Shown here one piece after another: positions 16,122 through 24,954 of a stretch of 64,000 nucleotides of DNA (positions within the stretch are counted from its first letter, which is position 1; every line of letters starts with the position of its first letter). Position numbers and translations under genes: made by a program. The notes beneath the pieces were generated by a model that was not told the origin of the DNA, searched no databases, and saw nothing but the letters and a program-made list of their open reading frames with translations. Origin of the DNA: Lysobacter_K koreensis (GTDB lineage Bacteria > Pseudomonadota > Gammaproteobacteria > Xanthomonadales > Xanthomonadaceae); assembly GCF_042677045.1 (NCBI RefSeq), contig NZ_JBHTIH010000008.1, positions 1 to 64,000 on the forward strand, read 5' to 3'.

Positions 16122-17195
16122 TTACTTCACGGTCCAGTAGACGTCGTACTGGCCTTCCTCGGTGAAGCCGGCCGCGATGCCGCCGGTCCACGACTCGTAC
16201 GGGCGTTCGACCGTCTCGTAGCCACGCGTCAGCACCCAGCCACGCACCGCGTCGCGGATCTTCGGCAGGTTGGCCATGTGACCGGTGAACGAGGCCACCG
16301 CGACCTTCGCCGGCTCGTTGAACGCCGCGGTGACCGGGCCTTCGAGCTTGACGTCGAGCTTGGTCGCCGGACCGATCGCGCCAATCTTGCGCACCGGCTG
16401 GGCGACGTCGAACGAGTAGGTCTCGGCGCCGAACTCGTTGGTGATGATGCGCACGGGGCCGGCGGCTTCCAGGCCGTTGGCGGCCATCACCTTCTTGATC
16501 CATTCCATGTTGCTCTGCATCTGCGCCTGGACCTTGACGTTGTCGCGCTCTACCGCCGCGGTCACGACCAGCAGGTTCTCCGCAGGACGGTCGGCCAGCT
16601 TCGGCGCCTTGCTGGGGTCGTCCTTGCTCAGGTCGGCGTAGTCGTAGTTCGGCACCGCGGCCAGCATGTTGCTGAGGCGGGCCAAGCCCATCTTCATGTC
16701 TTCGCCGATGTTGCTGCTGACGTACAGGCCGGCGTAGCGGCCGATGATGTTCCAGCCGTAGTCGACGTCGTAGGTCTGGGTGATCTGGACGTTGCGGTTG
16801 TTGCGACCGGTCTTCTTGAGCAGGAACGACGTGCGCTTGTTCTTGCCCGGCTCGATCGTCTCCAGGGCGTAGTCGATGCGCTTGCCCGGCTCGCTGGCGG
16901 TGATCTCCAGGCTGCCGTTACCCAGGCCTTTCTCCTTCGACGAGTAGTCCAGGCGTGCGCCCACGCCGGAGTCGGGGCCGGAGTACTTCAGCTGCATGGC
17001 CGGATCGCGCAGCACCAACGGGTTCCACGCCGGGAAGCGGCGCAGGCTGTTCAAGGTGTCGAACACGATCGTCAGCTTGCGGTTGGTCTCGACCGAGTGC
17101 GACAGGTGGCGGCTGTCGGGCAGCAGCACACCGACGATCAGGAACAGCGTGGCGACGATCGCCAGTGAAATCAGAAGCTCGATCAGACGGGTCAT
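16122..17195 (-). CDS. Membrane-anchored SRPBCC-type (polyketide-cyclase-like) protein
   Basis: Encodes 357 residues: one N-terminal membrane helix (about 4-24), then a domain starting SVETNRKLTIVFDTLNSLRRFPAWNPL that resembles START/SRPBCC ligand-binding folds. A second half (about 215-357) resembles bacterial GyrI-like or SOUL-type effector-binding folds. Function unknown, probably periplasmic. The last codons and stop are duplicated in tandem just downstream (17 bp, 16104-16137). Confidence 0.65.
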   Translation of the reverse strand: MTRLIELLISLAIVATLFLIVGVLLPDSRHLSHSVETNRKLTIVFDTLNSLRRFPAWNPLVLRDPAMQLKYSGPDSGVGARLDYSSKEKGLGNGSLEITASEPGKRIDYALETIEPGKNKRTSFLLKKTGRNNRNVQITQTYDVDYGWNIIGRYAGLYVSSNIGEDMKMGLARLSNMLAAVPNYDYADLSKDDPSKAPKLADRPAENLLVVTAAVERDNVKVQAQMQSNMEWIKKVMAANGLEAAGPVRIITNEFGAETYSFDVAQPVRKIGAIGPATKLDVKLEGPVTAAFNEPAKVAVASFTGHMANLPKIRDAVRGWVLTRGYETVERPYESWTGGIAAGFTEEGQYDVYWTVK

Positions 17196-17449
17196 TCAGG
17201 GTTCTCCAGGGCCGACCCTTGGGGGTCGGGGGGGCGCAGACCGGCAATGCTAGCAAAGGATGGTGGATCTGGCGTAGCCGCGGAGCAGCGGGGTGCCGGA
17301 TTCGCCACGACGGGCACTGGGCCGCGCCGGGTCGAGCGCCGAGGGCCGGGAATGAAGAACGCGCCGCAGCGCGCCGCAGAACTACCGTCTTGACCCGCCT
17401 TGGCTCACCCGGCTCGAAGCACCACGCCTCAGGCATCGGATCGCGTCGG
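17196..17449. other. Intergenic stretch without a gene
   Basis: Between two minus-strand genes. No ORF, hairpin or promoter could be supported, apart from a CCCTTGGGGGTCGGGGGG run near 17216-17234. Confidence 0.4.
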
Positions 17450-18115
17450 TCAAACCAGTTGCAACTCGAACGCCTTCAGCACCGCCCGGGTGCGGTCGCG
17501 CACGCCCAGCTTGGACAGGATGTTGGACACGTGGTTCTTGATCGTGCCCTCGGCCACGCCCAGCGAGTTGGCGATCTCCTTGTTGGAGAAGCCGCCGGCC
17601 ATCAGCCGCAGAATCTCGGTTTCGCGCTCGGTCAGCGGGTCGGGCCGGTCGAGGCTGACGAAATCGTTGCGCATGTGCTCCAGCCCCGACAGCAGGCGCT
17701 GGGTCACCGCCGGCTGCACCAGCGAGCCGCCACCGGCGACGGTCTGGATCGCGCCGACCAGCGCCTCCAGCGACACGTCCTTGAGCATGTAGCCCTTGGC
17801 CCCGGCCTTGATCCCGGCCAGCACCAGCTGGTCGTCGTCGAAGGTGGTGAGGATGATCGTGGGTGGCAAGGCGTTGGTGCGGGCCAGGGCCTGCAGTGCT
17901 TCCAGCCCGGACATCACCGGCATGCGCATGTCCATCAGCACCACGTCGGGCTGGAGCTGCGGGATGATCTCGACCGCCTGGCGGCCATCGCTGGCTTCAC
18001 CGATGACCTCGATGCCCTCGGCCAGCGCCAACAGCGAACGCACGCCCTGGCGCACCAGGTTCTGGTCGTCGACCAGCAGCACGCGGATGGGTTCGGAACG
18101 GGGGCTGGCGGTCAT
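17450..18115 (-). CDS. NarL/LuxR-family response regulator
   Basis: Encodes 221 residues. The receiver domain (about 10-125) has acidic DD at 16-17, phosphoacceptor D62 in VLMDMRMP, and the conserved lysine in YMLKD. The C-terminal LuxR-type helix-turn-helix (about 158-215) reads LTERETEILRLMAGGFSNKE. It is the partner of the histidine kinase immediately upstream, with which it overlaps by 4 bp. Targets unknown. Confidence 0.95.
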   Translation of the reverse strand: MTASPRSEPIRVLLVDDQNLVRQGVRSLLALAEGIEVIGEASDGRQAVEIIPQLQPDVVLMDMRMPVMSGLEALQALARTNALPPTIILTTFDDDQLVLAGIKAGAKGYMLKDVSLEALVGAIQTVAGGGSLVQPAVTQRLLSGLEHMRNDFVSLDRPDPLTERETEILRLMAGGFSNKEIANSLGVAEGTIKNHVSNILSKLGVRDRTRAVLKAFELQLV

Positions 18116-19317
18116 GCACTAACTCCTTCGCAGGCGGCGATCGCCGCCGAGGCCGGCAAGGTCAGCTGCAGGCTGAAGCCTGCCTCCGGCCGGGTTTCTA
18201 TTTTCAGGTCGCCGCCGTACTGCGCCAGGCGCTCGCGCATGCCGCGCAGGCCGTTGCCGGCCACCAGCTGGTCAGCGCCGCGGCCGTCGTCGCGGGCGGC
18301 CATGACGATGCAGCCCTCGTGGCGGCGGGCGTTGATCCACAGGTTGCGCGCGCCGGCGTGGCGCACCGCATTGGTGATGATTTCCTGGGCGCAGCGCAAC
18401 AGCACGTGCGCGCTCTCGGGATCGTCCATGGTCAACGGCTCCTCGACGTCCATGTGGATCTGCAGCGCCGGCACATTCTCGGCCAGCGGTCGCAGCGCCA
18501 CGGCCAGGTCGATCGCCCCACTGTCGCGCAGGTGGCTGACCGCCTCGCGCACGTCGGTCAGCAGCAGCCGCGCCAGGGTATGCGCCTGCTGCACGTGCTC
18601 CTTGACCCGGCCGTCCTCGGCCAGGTGCCCGGCGACTTCCAGGTTGAGGCTGAGCGCGGTCAGGTGGTGGCCAAGCAGGTCGTGCAATTCGCGCGAGATG
18701 CGGGTGCGCTCGTTGACGCGGACGCTCTCGCCGAGCAGGGCCCGGGTCGCGCGCAGCTCGTTGTTGAGGCGACGCTGCTCGTCGCGCGCCTGCGCCTGCT
18801 GCCGCGCCACCAGCGCGGTGACGAACACCAGCCCGGAGAAACCGACGTAGCTCAGCGACTGCACCACCGCCACCAGCAACGGCAGGCCGATGGCCTCGAC
18901 GAACACCGGGATGATCGCCAGGTTGCTGACCACCAGCCAGACCACGCCGACGCGCACCGGCAACAACCACGGCAGCAGGCCGGCGACCACCATCAGCAGG
19001 ATGCTGCCGGTGCCGCTGCCGGAGAAGAAGCCCACCGCGATGGCCGACGCGGTCAGCACCAGCAACAGCGCGTGGTCGGCGAATCCGGGGCGACGCTGGC
19101 CCAGGCTGCGGCTGATCCACCAGTACACGACGCCGAAGCTGAGGTAGACCGCCACCCAACGTGCGACCAGCAGCGCGAAGGCATGCTGTTCGCCGCCGGG
19201 AATCGCGGCGATCGCCTCCGGCTCGATCCACATGATCACCAGCCAGCAGCCCGCCATCGCCCATGTGAACAACCCGGCGTAGCGCAGCAGTTGGGTGTGA
19301 TTCAGGCGGGCCAGCAT
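18112..19317 (-). CDS. NarX/DesK-type sensor histidine kinase
   Basis: Encodes 401 residues. About five or six hydrophobic helices occupy residues 10-172, without a sizeable periplasmic loop, so sensing is probably within the membrane. A HisKA_3 dimerisation domain follows, with phosphoacceptor H212 in RISRELHDLLGHH. The ATPase domain shows EIITNAVRHAGA (N box), DDGRGAD and GNGLRGMRERL (G boxes). Co-translated with its response regulator (overlap at 18112-18115). Confidence 0.93.
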   Translation of the reverse strand: MLARLNHTQLLRYAGLFTWAMAGCWLVIMWIEPEAIAAIPGGEQHAFALLVARWVAVYLSFGVVYWWISRSLGQRRPGFADHALLLVLTASAIAVGFFSGSGTGSILLMVVAGLLPWLLPVRVGVVWLVVSNLAIIPVFVEAIGLPLLVAVVQSLSYVGFSGLVFVTALVARQQAQARDEQRRLNNELRATRALLGESVRVNERTRISRELHDLLGHHLTALSLNLEVAGHLAEDGRVKEHVQQAHTLARLLLTDVREAVSHLRDSGAIDLAVALRPLAENVPALQIHMDVEEPLTMDDPESAHVLLRCAQEIITNAVRHAGARNLWINARRHEGCIVMAARDDGRGADQLVAGNGLRGMRERLAQYGGDLKIETRPEAGFSLQLTLPASAAIAACEGVSA

Positions 19318-19464
19318 CCGTGCATCGTAGCGGTATCAAGCCCGGTACGTGCCATCCGAAAGTCATGCCCGGAATCGAGGCCGGTCGCCGCCGCCGGATC
19401 GCCATGCGATAATCGCCGCATCCGGCCGCGGCACGTGTCCGGTCGTCGAACCATGGAGTCTGGA

Positions 19465-20070
19465 ATGTCGATCGTCGTCCGCGACGTGCGCGAGCACGAG
19501 CTGGATTCCGTCCTTGCCCTCAACAATGCCGCCGGGCCCGCGATCCTTCCCCTGGATGCGGCGAGATTGCGTTACTTCTTCGACCGCGCCGAGTACTTCC
19601 GGGTTGCCGAACGCGATGGCTCGCTGGCCGGCTTCCTGATTGGCATGGGCAGCGCCAGCGACCACGACAGCAGCAACTTCCGCTGGTTCTGTGAGCGTTA
19701 CCCGAATTTCTTCTACATCGACCGCATCGTCGTCGCCAGCCGCCGCCGCGGCGGCGGCGTCGGCCGCGCGTTCTATGCCGACGCGCAAAGCTACGCCGAA
19801 CTGCGCTACCCCCAGATGGCCTGCGAGGTGTTCCTCGAAGGCACCAACGACCCGGTGCTGCTGTTCCACGGCAGCTTCGGGTTCCGCGAGGTCGGCCAGC
19901 ACGTGATGCCCGAGGCGGACATGCGCGCGGCGATGCTGATGAAGCAGCTGTGCAGCCACGCCTGGGTGCACGAGACCTACGGCGACGCCCTGCCGAAGCT
20001 GCCATGGGTGTTGCAGCCGCGCGTCGCGTCGGCGCCACTGGCCCAGCGTCCGACCGGGACGTGCTCGTGA
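19465..20070 (+). CDS. GNAT-family acetyltransferase
   Basis: Encodes 201 residues. The acetyl-CoA-binding segment IDRIVVASRRRGGGVGRAFY (about 91-110) and the preceding strands fit the GNAT fold. The ATG at 19465 was preferred to one at 19453 because GGAG at 19455-19458 is correctly spaced. The stop overlaps the minC start (GTGA), so the gene is translationally coupled to the division operon. Substrate unknown. Confidence 0.85.
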   Translation: MSIVVRDVREHELDSVLALNNAAGPAILPLDAARLRYFFDRAEYFRVAERDGSLAGFLIGMGSASDHDSSNFRWFCERYPNFFYIDRIVVASRRRGGGVGRAFYADAQSYAELRYPQMACEVFLEGTNDPVLLFHGSFGFREVGQHVMPEADMRAAMLMKQLCSHAWVHETYGDALPKLPWVLQPRVASAPLAQRPTGTCS

Positions 20071-20870
20071 GTGCGGCGCTGGATTACGAGCAGGCGGGCG
20101 AACTCAAGATCGGCCAGGTCGGCATCGCCAACCTCCGCATCCGCACCCTCGACGTCGCGCGCCTGGTCGACGAGATGCGCGGCCGCGTGCAGCGCGCGCC
20201 GAAGCTGTTCAGCCGCGCCGCGGTCGTGCTCGATTTCGGCGGGCTGACGCAGACCCCCGACGCGGCGACTGTGCGCAGCCTGATCGACGGTCTGCGCGAC
20301 GCCGGCGTGCTGCCGGTGGCGCTCGCCTACGGCACCAGCGAAACCGAACGCCTGGCCGAGGCGATCGGCCTGCCGCTGCTGGCCAAGTTCCGCGCGCAGT
20401 ACGAACGCGGCGACGATGCCGCGAGCGTGGCAGGGACTGCCGCTCCGGCAACCGCTGTCGCCGCCCAAGCCGCTCCCGCCAGGGCACCGGCCGCCGCCGC
20501 GGCACCGCCGAAGACCGCTCCGACGCCCGCGGCCGGCAATCCCGGCATGATGCATGCGGCCCCGGTGCGCTCGGGCCAGCAGATCTACGCCGACAACCGC
20601 GACCTCACCGTGCTGACCGCGGTCGGCGCGGGCGCGGAAGTGATCGCCGACGGCTCGATCCACATCTACGGTCCATTGCGCGGTCGCGCACTGGCCGGCG
20701 CGCAGGGCAACGAACACGCCCGGATCTTCTGCCGCGAGTTCCATGCCGAACTCGTGGCGATCGCCGGGCACTACAAGGTGCTGGAAGACATACCCAAGAA
20801 CCTGCGCGGCAAGGCCGTGCAGGTCTGGCTCGAAGACGAGCAGATCAACATCGCGGCATTGGACACTTGA
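20067..20870 (+). CDS. minC: Septum-site inhibitor MinC
   Basis: Encodes 267 residues from a GTG that overlaps the GNAT stop. The N-terminal domain (about 1-110) is followed by a long Ala/Pro linker (about 125-165), then the C-terminal beta-helix (RDLTVLTAVGAGAEVIADGS, then IHIYGPLRGRALAGAQGN), which binds MinD. MinC blocks FtsZ assembly away from midcell. It is longer than the E. coli protein (231) because of the linker. Confidence 0.95.
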   Translation: MSAALDYEQAGELKIGQVGIANLRIRTLDVARLVDEMRGRVQRAPKLFSRAAVVLDFGGLTQTPDAATVRSLIDGLRDAGVLPVALAYGTSETERLAEAIGLPLLAKFRAQYERGDDAASVAGTAAPATAVAAQAAPARAPAAAAAPPKTAPTPAAGNPGMMHAAPVRSGQQIYADNRDLTVLTAVGAGAEVIADGSIHIYGPLRGRALAGAQGNEHARIFCREFHAELVAIAGHYKVLEDIPKNLRGKAVQVWLEDEQINIAALDT

Positions 20871-20905
20871 TGACCGCGAAACCGGGCATCCTGCCGCGGT
20901 TCGCG

Positions 20906-20940
20906 GTAACCCACACCCGGCCAAGCCGGGCGTGGGTTAC
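20906..20940. promoter_or_regulatory. Long hairpin between minC and minD
   Basis: GTAACCCACACCCGGC pairs with GCCGGGCGTGGGTTAC around a short loop. No T-tract follows, so it is more likely an RNA-stabilising or attenuating hairpin, or a dispersed palindrome, than a terminator. It could uncouple minC from minDE levels. Confidence 0.45.
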
Positions 20941-21015
20941 GTTGTATCGCTGGCGCGATTCAACGCCGGCACATCCATGTGCCGGTACCGCCCATCAATT
21001 TTGGAGGATTTGAAC

Positions 21016-21825
21016 TTGACCGAAATCATCGTAGTCACCTCGGGCAAGGGCGGCGTCGGCAAGACCACGACCAGTGCCAGCCTCGCTTGCGGCCTTGCCC
21101 GCCGCGGCCACAAGGTCGCCGTCATCGACTTCGACGTCGGCCTGCGCAACCTCGACCTGATCATGGGTTGCGAGCGCCGCGTGGTGTACGACTTCGTCAA
21201 CGTCGTCAACGGCGAATCGACGCTCAAGCAGTCGCTGATCAAGGACAAGCGCTTCGACAACCTGTACGTGCTGGCCGCGTCGCAGACCCGTGACAAGGAC
21301 GCGCTGACCAAGGAAGGCGTGCAGAAGGTGCTCGACGACCTGGTCGCCGATGGCTTCGACTACATCGTGTGCGACTCCCCGGCCGGCATCGAGAAGGGCG
21401 CCTACCTGGCGATGTACTTCGCCGACCAGGCCGTGGTGGTGGTCAACCCGGAAGTCTCGTCGGTGCGCGACTCCGACCGCATCCTCGGCCTGCTGGCGTC
21501 CAAGACCCGCCGCGCCGAGAACGGCGAGCGCGTCAAGGAGCACCTGCTGCTGACCCGCTACGCGCCCAAGCGCGTCGAAAGCGGCGAGATGCTCAGCGTC
21601 GGCGATGTCGAGGAAATCCTCGGCCTCAAGACCGTCGGCGTGATCCCCGAGTCGGGCGACGTGCTGCACGCGTCCAACAAAGGCGAGCCGGTGATCTTGG
21701 AAACCGAATCCGATGCCGCCCAGGCGTACGACGACGCGGTGGCGCGCCTGCTGGGCGATCCGCGCCCGATGCGCTTCGTGCAGGTCGAGAAGAAGGGTTT
21801 CTTCAGCAAGATGTTCGGAGGTTAA
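21016..21825 (+). CDS. minD: Septum-site ATPase MinD
   Basis: Encodes 269 residues (E. coli 270) from a TTG start. TTG at 21016 was chosen because the GGAGG at 21003-21007 is 8 bp before it, whereas the in-frame TTG at 21010 is too close. The deviant Walker A SGKGGVGKTT, FDVGLRNLDL, CDSPAGIE, and the C-terminal amphipathic membrane-targeting helix (KKGFFSKMFGG) are intact. MinD recruits MinC to the membrane and oscillates with MinE. Confidence 0.97.
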   Translation: MTEIIVVTSGKGGVGKTTTSASLACGLARRGHKVAVIDFDVGLRNLDLIMGCERRVVYDFVNVVNGESTLKQSLIKDKRFDNLYVLAASQTRDKDALTKEGVQKVLDDLVADGFDYIVCDSPAGIEKGAYLAMYFADQAVVVVNPEVSSVRDSDRILGLLASKTRRAENGERVKEHLLLTRYAPKRVESGEMLSVGDVEEILGLKTVGVIPESGDVLHASNKGEPVILETESDAAQAYDDAVARLLGDPRPMRFVQVEKKGFFSKMFGG

Positions 21826-21828
21826 GCC

Positions 21829-22083
21829 ATGGGCCTGTTCGACTTCCTGCTGGTCAAGAAGCAGACCGCCTCCGTCGCCAAGGATCGCCTGCGGATCATC
21901 GTCGCCCACGAGCGCGCGAGCCGCGGCGGCCCGGACTACCTGCCGATGCTGCAGCGCGAGCTGCTCGAGGTGATCCGCAAGTACGTCAACGTCGACGTCG
22001 ACGCGGTCAAGGTCGACCTGCTCGGCGAAGGCGACAACAAGGTGCTCGACATCTCGGTCGCGCTGCCGGAAAACGCCGCGTAG
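21829..22083 (+). CDS. minE: MinE topological specificity factor
   Basis: Encodes 84 residues. The N-terminal membrane-targeting helix (MGLFDFLLVKKQ), the MinD-contact strand (VAKDRLRIIVAHER) and the dimerising beta-helix region are all present. It starts 3 bp after minD and stimulates MinD ATPase to drive pole-to-pole oscillation. Confidence 0.97.
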   Translation: MGLFDFLLVKKQTASVAKDRLRIIVAHERASRGGPDYLPMLQRELLEVIRKYVNVDVDAVKVDLLGEGDNKVLDISVALPENAA

Positions 22084-22200
22084 GTCGGGTTTCAACCCGA
22101 CATCCCGCCGCTGCTGATCGCGAGGAATCGCAATCGCGCGCCGGGGCATCCTGGATGCCACGCATGGCGATGGCGGGTTGCAACCCGCCCTACCAGCCCT
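22082..22200. repeat. REP-like palindromes (GGCGGGTT...AACCCGCC type)
   Basis: TCGGGTTTCAACCCGA (22086-22101) and GGCGGGTTGCAACCCGCC (about 22174-22191) are two short palindromes enclosing about 70 bp. The same pair, in the same order and with the same TGGCGATGGCGGGTT junction, recurs at 63014-63098. They separate minE from the next gene. Confidence 0.65.
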
Positions 22201-22212
22201 TCCTTTGAACCG

Positions 22213-22710
22213 ATGCTCACCCTCGCCGACATCCCTTTCGACGACGTCGCCGCCCTGCTCGCCCGCTACGGCCTGCAGCTGCGGCACGTCGCCGACGGCA
22301 AACCGATCCCCGGCAGCTACTGGGGCGAGTGCGAAGCGGGCCTGATCGGCAGCACCGTGCACGCACGCAGCGACACCCCGATCCATTCGCTGCTGCACGA
22401 GGCCGCGCACCTGATCGTGCTGCCGCCAGAGCGCCGCGCCGCGGTGCATACCGACGCCACCGATTCGGTCGAGGAAGAGGACGCGGTCTGCGTGCTGCAG
22501 GCGTTGCTCGGTGACGAACTGCCCGGGGTCGGCCGCAGCCGCGTGCTCGCCGACATGGACGACTGGGGCTACACGTTCCGGCTCGGATCGGCACGGGCGT
22601 ACTTCGAGCACGACGCCGACGCCGCGTGGCAGTGGCTGCACGCGCGGGGATTGGCCGATCCGGCCACCCGCAGCCTGCGCGCGCCGGCGCCGACCACCTG
22701 CGCCGCCTGA
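22213..22710 (+). CDS. Small zincin-like protein (HEAAH motif)
   Basis: Encodes 165 residues. HEAAH at about 62-66, inside SLLHEAAHLIVL, fits the zinc-metallopeptidase HExxH consensus, and acidic residues in DSVEEEDAVCV could supply a third ligand. No signal peptide was seen, so it would act in the cytoplasm. The family is not recognised. It follows the min operon but is separated by a palindromic repeat, so co-transcription is uncertain. Confidence 0.65.
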   Translation: MLTLADIPFDDVAALLARYGLQLRHVADGKPIPGSYWGECEAGLIGSTVHARSDTPIHSLLHEAAHLIVLPPERRAAVHTDATDSVEEEDAVCVLQALLGDELPGVGRSRVLADMDDWGYTFRLGSARAYFEHDADAAWQWLHARGLADPATRSLRAPAPTTCAA

Positions 22711-22820
22711 ACGGAGCGCGCAAGCGCCCCCACGCCCACAACTTGCGCGGGCCGGTGCGGGCCTCTAGCCTTCGGGAGCTTCGCGCGCTCGCGCGACAGA
22801 CCGACACGTTCCGGAGAGCC

Positions 22821-24872
22821 ATGACCATGACACCCGTACGCGCGCTGCTTGCGCTCAGCATCACCGCCGCCGTGCTCGGCCTGGCCGGCTGCAAGAAGGA
22901 ACCCACACCCGCTGGCACCAGCACCACCGCCACCGGCGCGGCCACCGCGCCGGAGGACGAGACCGCCGACCAGTTCATCGCCCGGGTCAACGACGAGTAC
23001 CGTAAGATGTACCCGGAACTCACCGCCGCGCAGTGGCTGTCCAGCACCTACATCAACGACGACAGCCAGCTGCTGTCGGCCAAGGGCAACGAACGCTACC
23101 TCGCCCAGCTCAAGAGCTGGATCGAGCAGTCCAAGCGCTTCGAGGGCCAACAGATGTCGCCGCAGACCGCGCGCGCGATCCGGTTGCTCAAGCTCGCCAC
23201 CGCGATGCCGCCGCCGAACGACCCAAAGAAGCTCGAAGAACTGACCCAGATCGCCACCAAGATGGAAGGCATGTACGGCGCCGGCGAAGTCTGCAGCGGC
23301 GACGGCGAGGCCAAGACCTGCCGCCAGCTCGGTGACCTCGAGGACGTACTGCGCAGCAACCGCGACTACACCGCCCAACTTGAGGCCTGGCAGGGCTGGC
23401 ACACCATCGCCCAGCCGATGCGCAAGGACTACACGCGCTTCGTCGAGCTGGTCAACGAGGGCGCCAAGGACATGGGCTTTGCCGATGCTGGCGAGATGTG
23501 GCGCTCGGGCTACGACATGACGCCGGCCGAGATCGCCGCCGAGACCGATCGCCTGTGGGGCCAGGTCAAGCCGCTGTACGAGCAGTTGCACTGCTACACC
23601 GGCACGCGGCTGGACGCCAAGTACGGCGCCGACAAGGGCCACGTCGCCGGCAACATGCTGCCCGCGCACCTGATGGGCAACATGTGGCAGCAGGACTGGG
23701 GCAACTTGTGGGACGTGCTCGCGCCGTACCAGAACGCAGGCAGCCTCGACATCTCGGGCACCTTGAACGCGCAGTACCAGAAGATCTACGCCGAGCAGCT
23801 GGCCAACCGCGCCGGCGCGGCGACGTCGGGGGAACTGGCGCAGATCGAGCAGGACGCGCAGACGGCCAGCGCCAAGGCGATGACCGAGCGCGCGCAGGAC
23901 TTCTACACCTCGCTCGGCATGGCCAAGCTGCCCGAGAGCTACTGGGCCAAGACCCAGTTCATCAAGCCGCGCGACCGCGACGTGGTCTGCCACGCCAGCG
24001 CCTGGGACATGAACATGGCCGGCGACGTGCGCACCAAGATGTGCATCAAGCCGAACGAGGAAGACTTCACCACCATCTACCACGAGCTCGGCCACGTCTA
24101 TTACTACCTGGCCTACAACGGCCAGCCGCCGATCTTCCAGCAGGGCGCGCACGACGGCTTCCACGAGGCGATCGGCGACACCATCGTGCTGTCGATGACG
24201 CCCAAGTACCTGCAGTCGATTGGTTTGGTCGGCGAGCAGCAGGTCAGCAACGAGGCGCTGATCAACGCGCAGATGCGCATGGCGCTGGCGAAGGTGTCGT
24301 TCCTGCCGTTCGGCCTGATGATCGACCGCTGGCGCTGGGGCGTGTTCGACGGCTCGATCAAGCCGGGCGACTACAACAAGGCGTGGTGGGAGCTGAAGGC
24401 CAAGTACCAGGGCGTGGCGCCGGTCAGCGCGCGCGGCGAGGAGTTCTTCGACGCCGGCGCCAAGTACCACGTGCCGGGCAACACCCCGTACACGCGCTAC
24501 TTCCTGTCGCACGTGTTGCAGTTCCAGTTTTACAAGTCGCTGTGCGACGCGGCCGGCTACAAGGGCCCGCTGTACGAGTGCAGCTTCTACGGCAACAAGG
24601 CGGCCGGCGCGAAGTTCCAGGCGATGCTGAGCAAGGGCGCCAGCCAGCCGTGGCAGCAGACGATGAAGGAACTCACCGGCGGCGAGAAGATGGACGCCGC
24701 CGCGGTGCTCGAGTACTTCGCGCCGCTGCAGACCTGGCTCAAGCAGCAGAACGAAGGCAAGACCTGCGGCTGGAACGCGAGCACCGCCGCCGCGCCCGCG
24801 GCACCGGCGCCGAGCAAGGCTCCGGCGGCGACCACCCCGGCCAAGCCTGAGGCGGCGCCGGCAAAGGGCTGA
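22821..24872 (+). CDS. Peptidyl-dipeptidase A (bacterial ACE, M2 family) lipoprotein
   Basis: Encodes 683 residues. The N-terminus is a lipoprotein signal (VLGLAGCKK). The M2 zinc site is intact: H421ELGH425 and, 24 residues on, E449 in GFHEAIGD. The chloride-site and substrate region (FDAGAKYHVPGNTPYTRYF) is also conserved. The enzyme removes C-terminal dipeptides from peptides; homologues are characterised in Xanthomonas. Beyond the domain there is an Ala/Pro/Lys-rich tail of about 35 residues. Its likely site is the periplasm or the outer-membrane face. Confidence 0.93.
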   Translation: MTMTPVRALLALSITAAVLGLAGCKKEPTPAGTSTTATGAATAPEDETADQFIARVNDEYRKMYPELTAAQWLSSTYINDDSQLLSAKGNERYLAQLKSWIEQSKRFEGQQMSPQTARAIRLLKLATAMPPPNDPKKLEELTQIATKMEGMYGAGEVCSGDGEAKTCRQLGDLEDVLRSNRDYTAQLEAWQGWHTIAQPMRKDYTRFVELVNEGAKDMGFADAGEMWRSGYDMTPAEIAAETDRLWGQVKPLYEQLHCYTGTRLDAKYGADKGHVAGNMLPAHLMGNMWQQDWGNLWDVLAPYQNAGSLDISGTLNAQYQKIYAEQLANRAGAATSGELAQIEQDAQTASAKAMTERAQDFYTSLGMAKLPESYWAKTQFIKPRDRDVVCHASAWDMNMAGDVRTKMCIKPNEEDFTTIYHELGHVYYYLAYNGQPPIFQQGAHDGFHEAIGDTIVLSMTPKYLQSIGLVGEQQVSNEALINAQMRMALAKVSFLPFGLMIDRWRWGVFDGSIKPGDYNKAWWELKAKYQGVAPVSARGEEFFDAGAKYHVPGNTPYTRYFLSHVLQFQFYKSLCDAAGYKGPLYECSFYGNKAAGAKFQAMLSKGASQPWQQTMKELTGGEKMDAAAVLEYFAPLQTWLKQQNEGKTCGWNASTAAAPAAPAPSKAPAATTPAKPEAAPAKG

Positions 24873-24891
24873 TCCTCGCGCTGTCGTGATT

Positions 24892-24923
24892 GAAAAAGGC
24901 CGGCCGATGCCGGCCTTTTTCTT
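24892..24923 (+). terminator. Rho-independent terminator after the ACE-like gene
   Basis: AAAAAGGCCGGC-CGAT-GCCGGCCTTTTT is a perfect stem with a four-base loop and T-tract, 20 bp after the stop codon. Confidence 0.9.
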
Positions 24924-24954
24924 GGAGCGGAAACGCCGCAGGCGGCCGGCTCCT

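Noticed and set aside
16104..16137. att-site duplication of an integrated element
   Set aside because: The 17-bp repeats are directly adjacent, with nothing between them, so slippage is a simpler cause.
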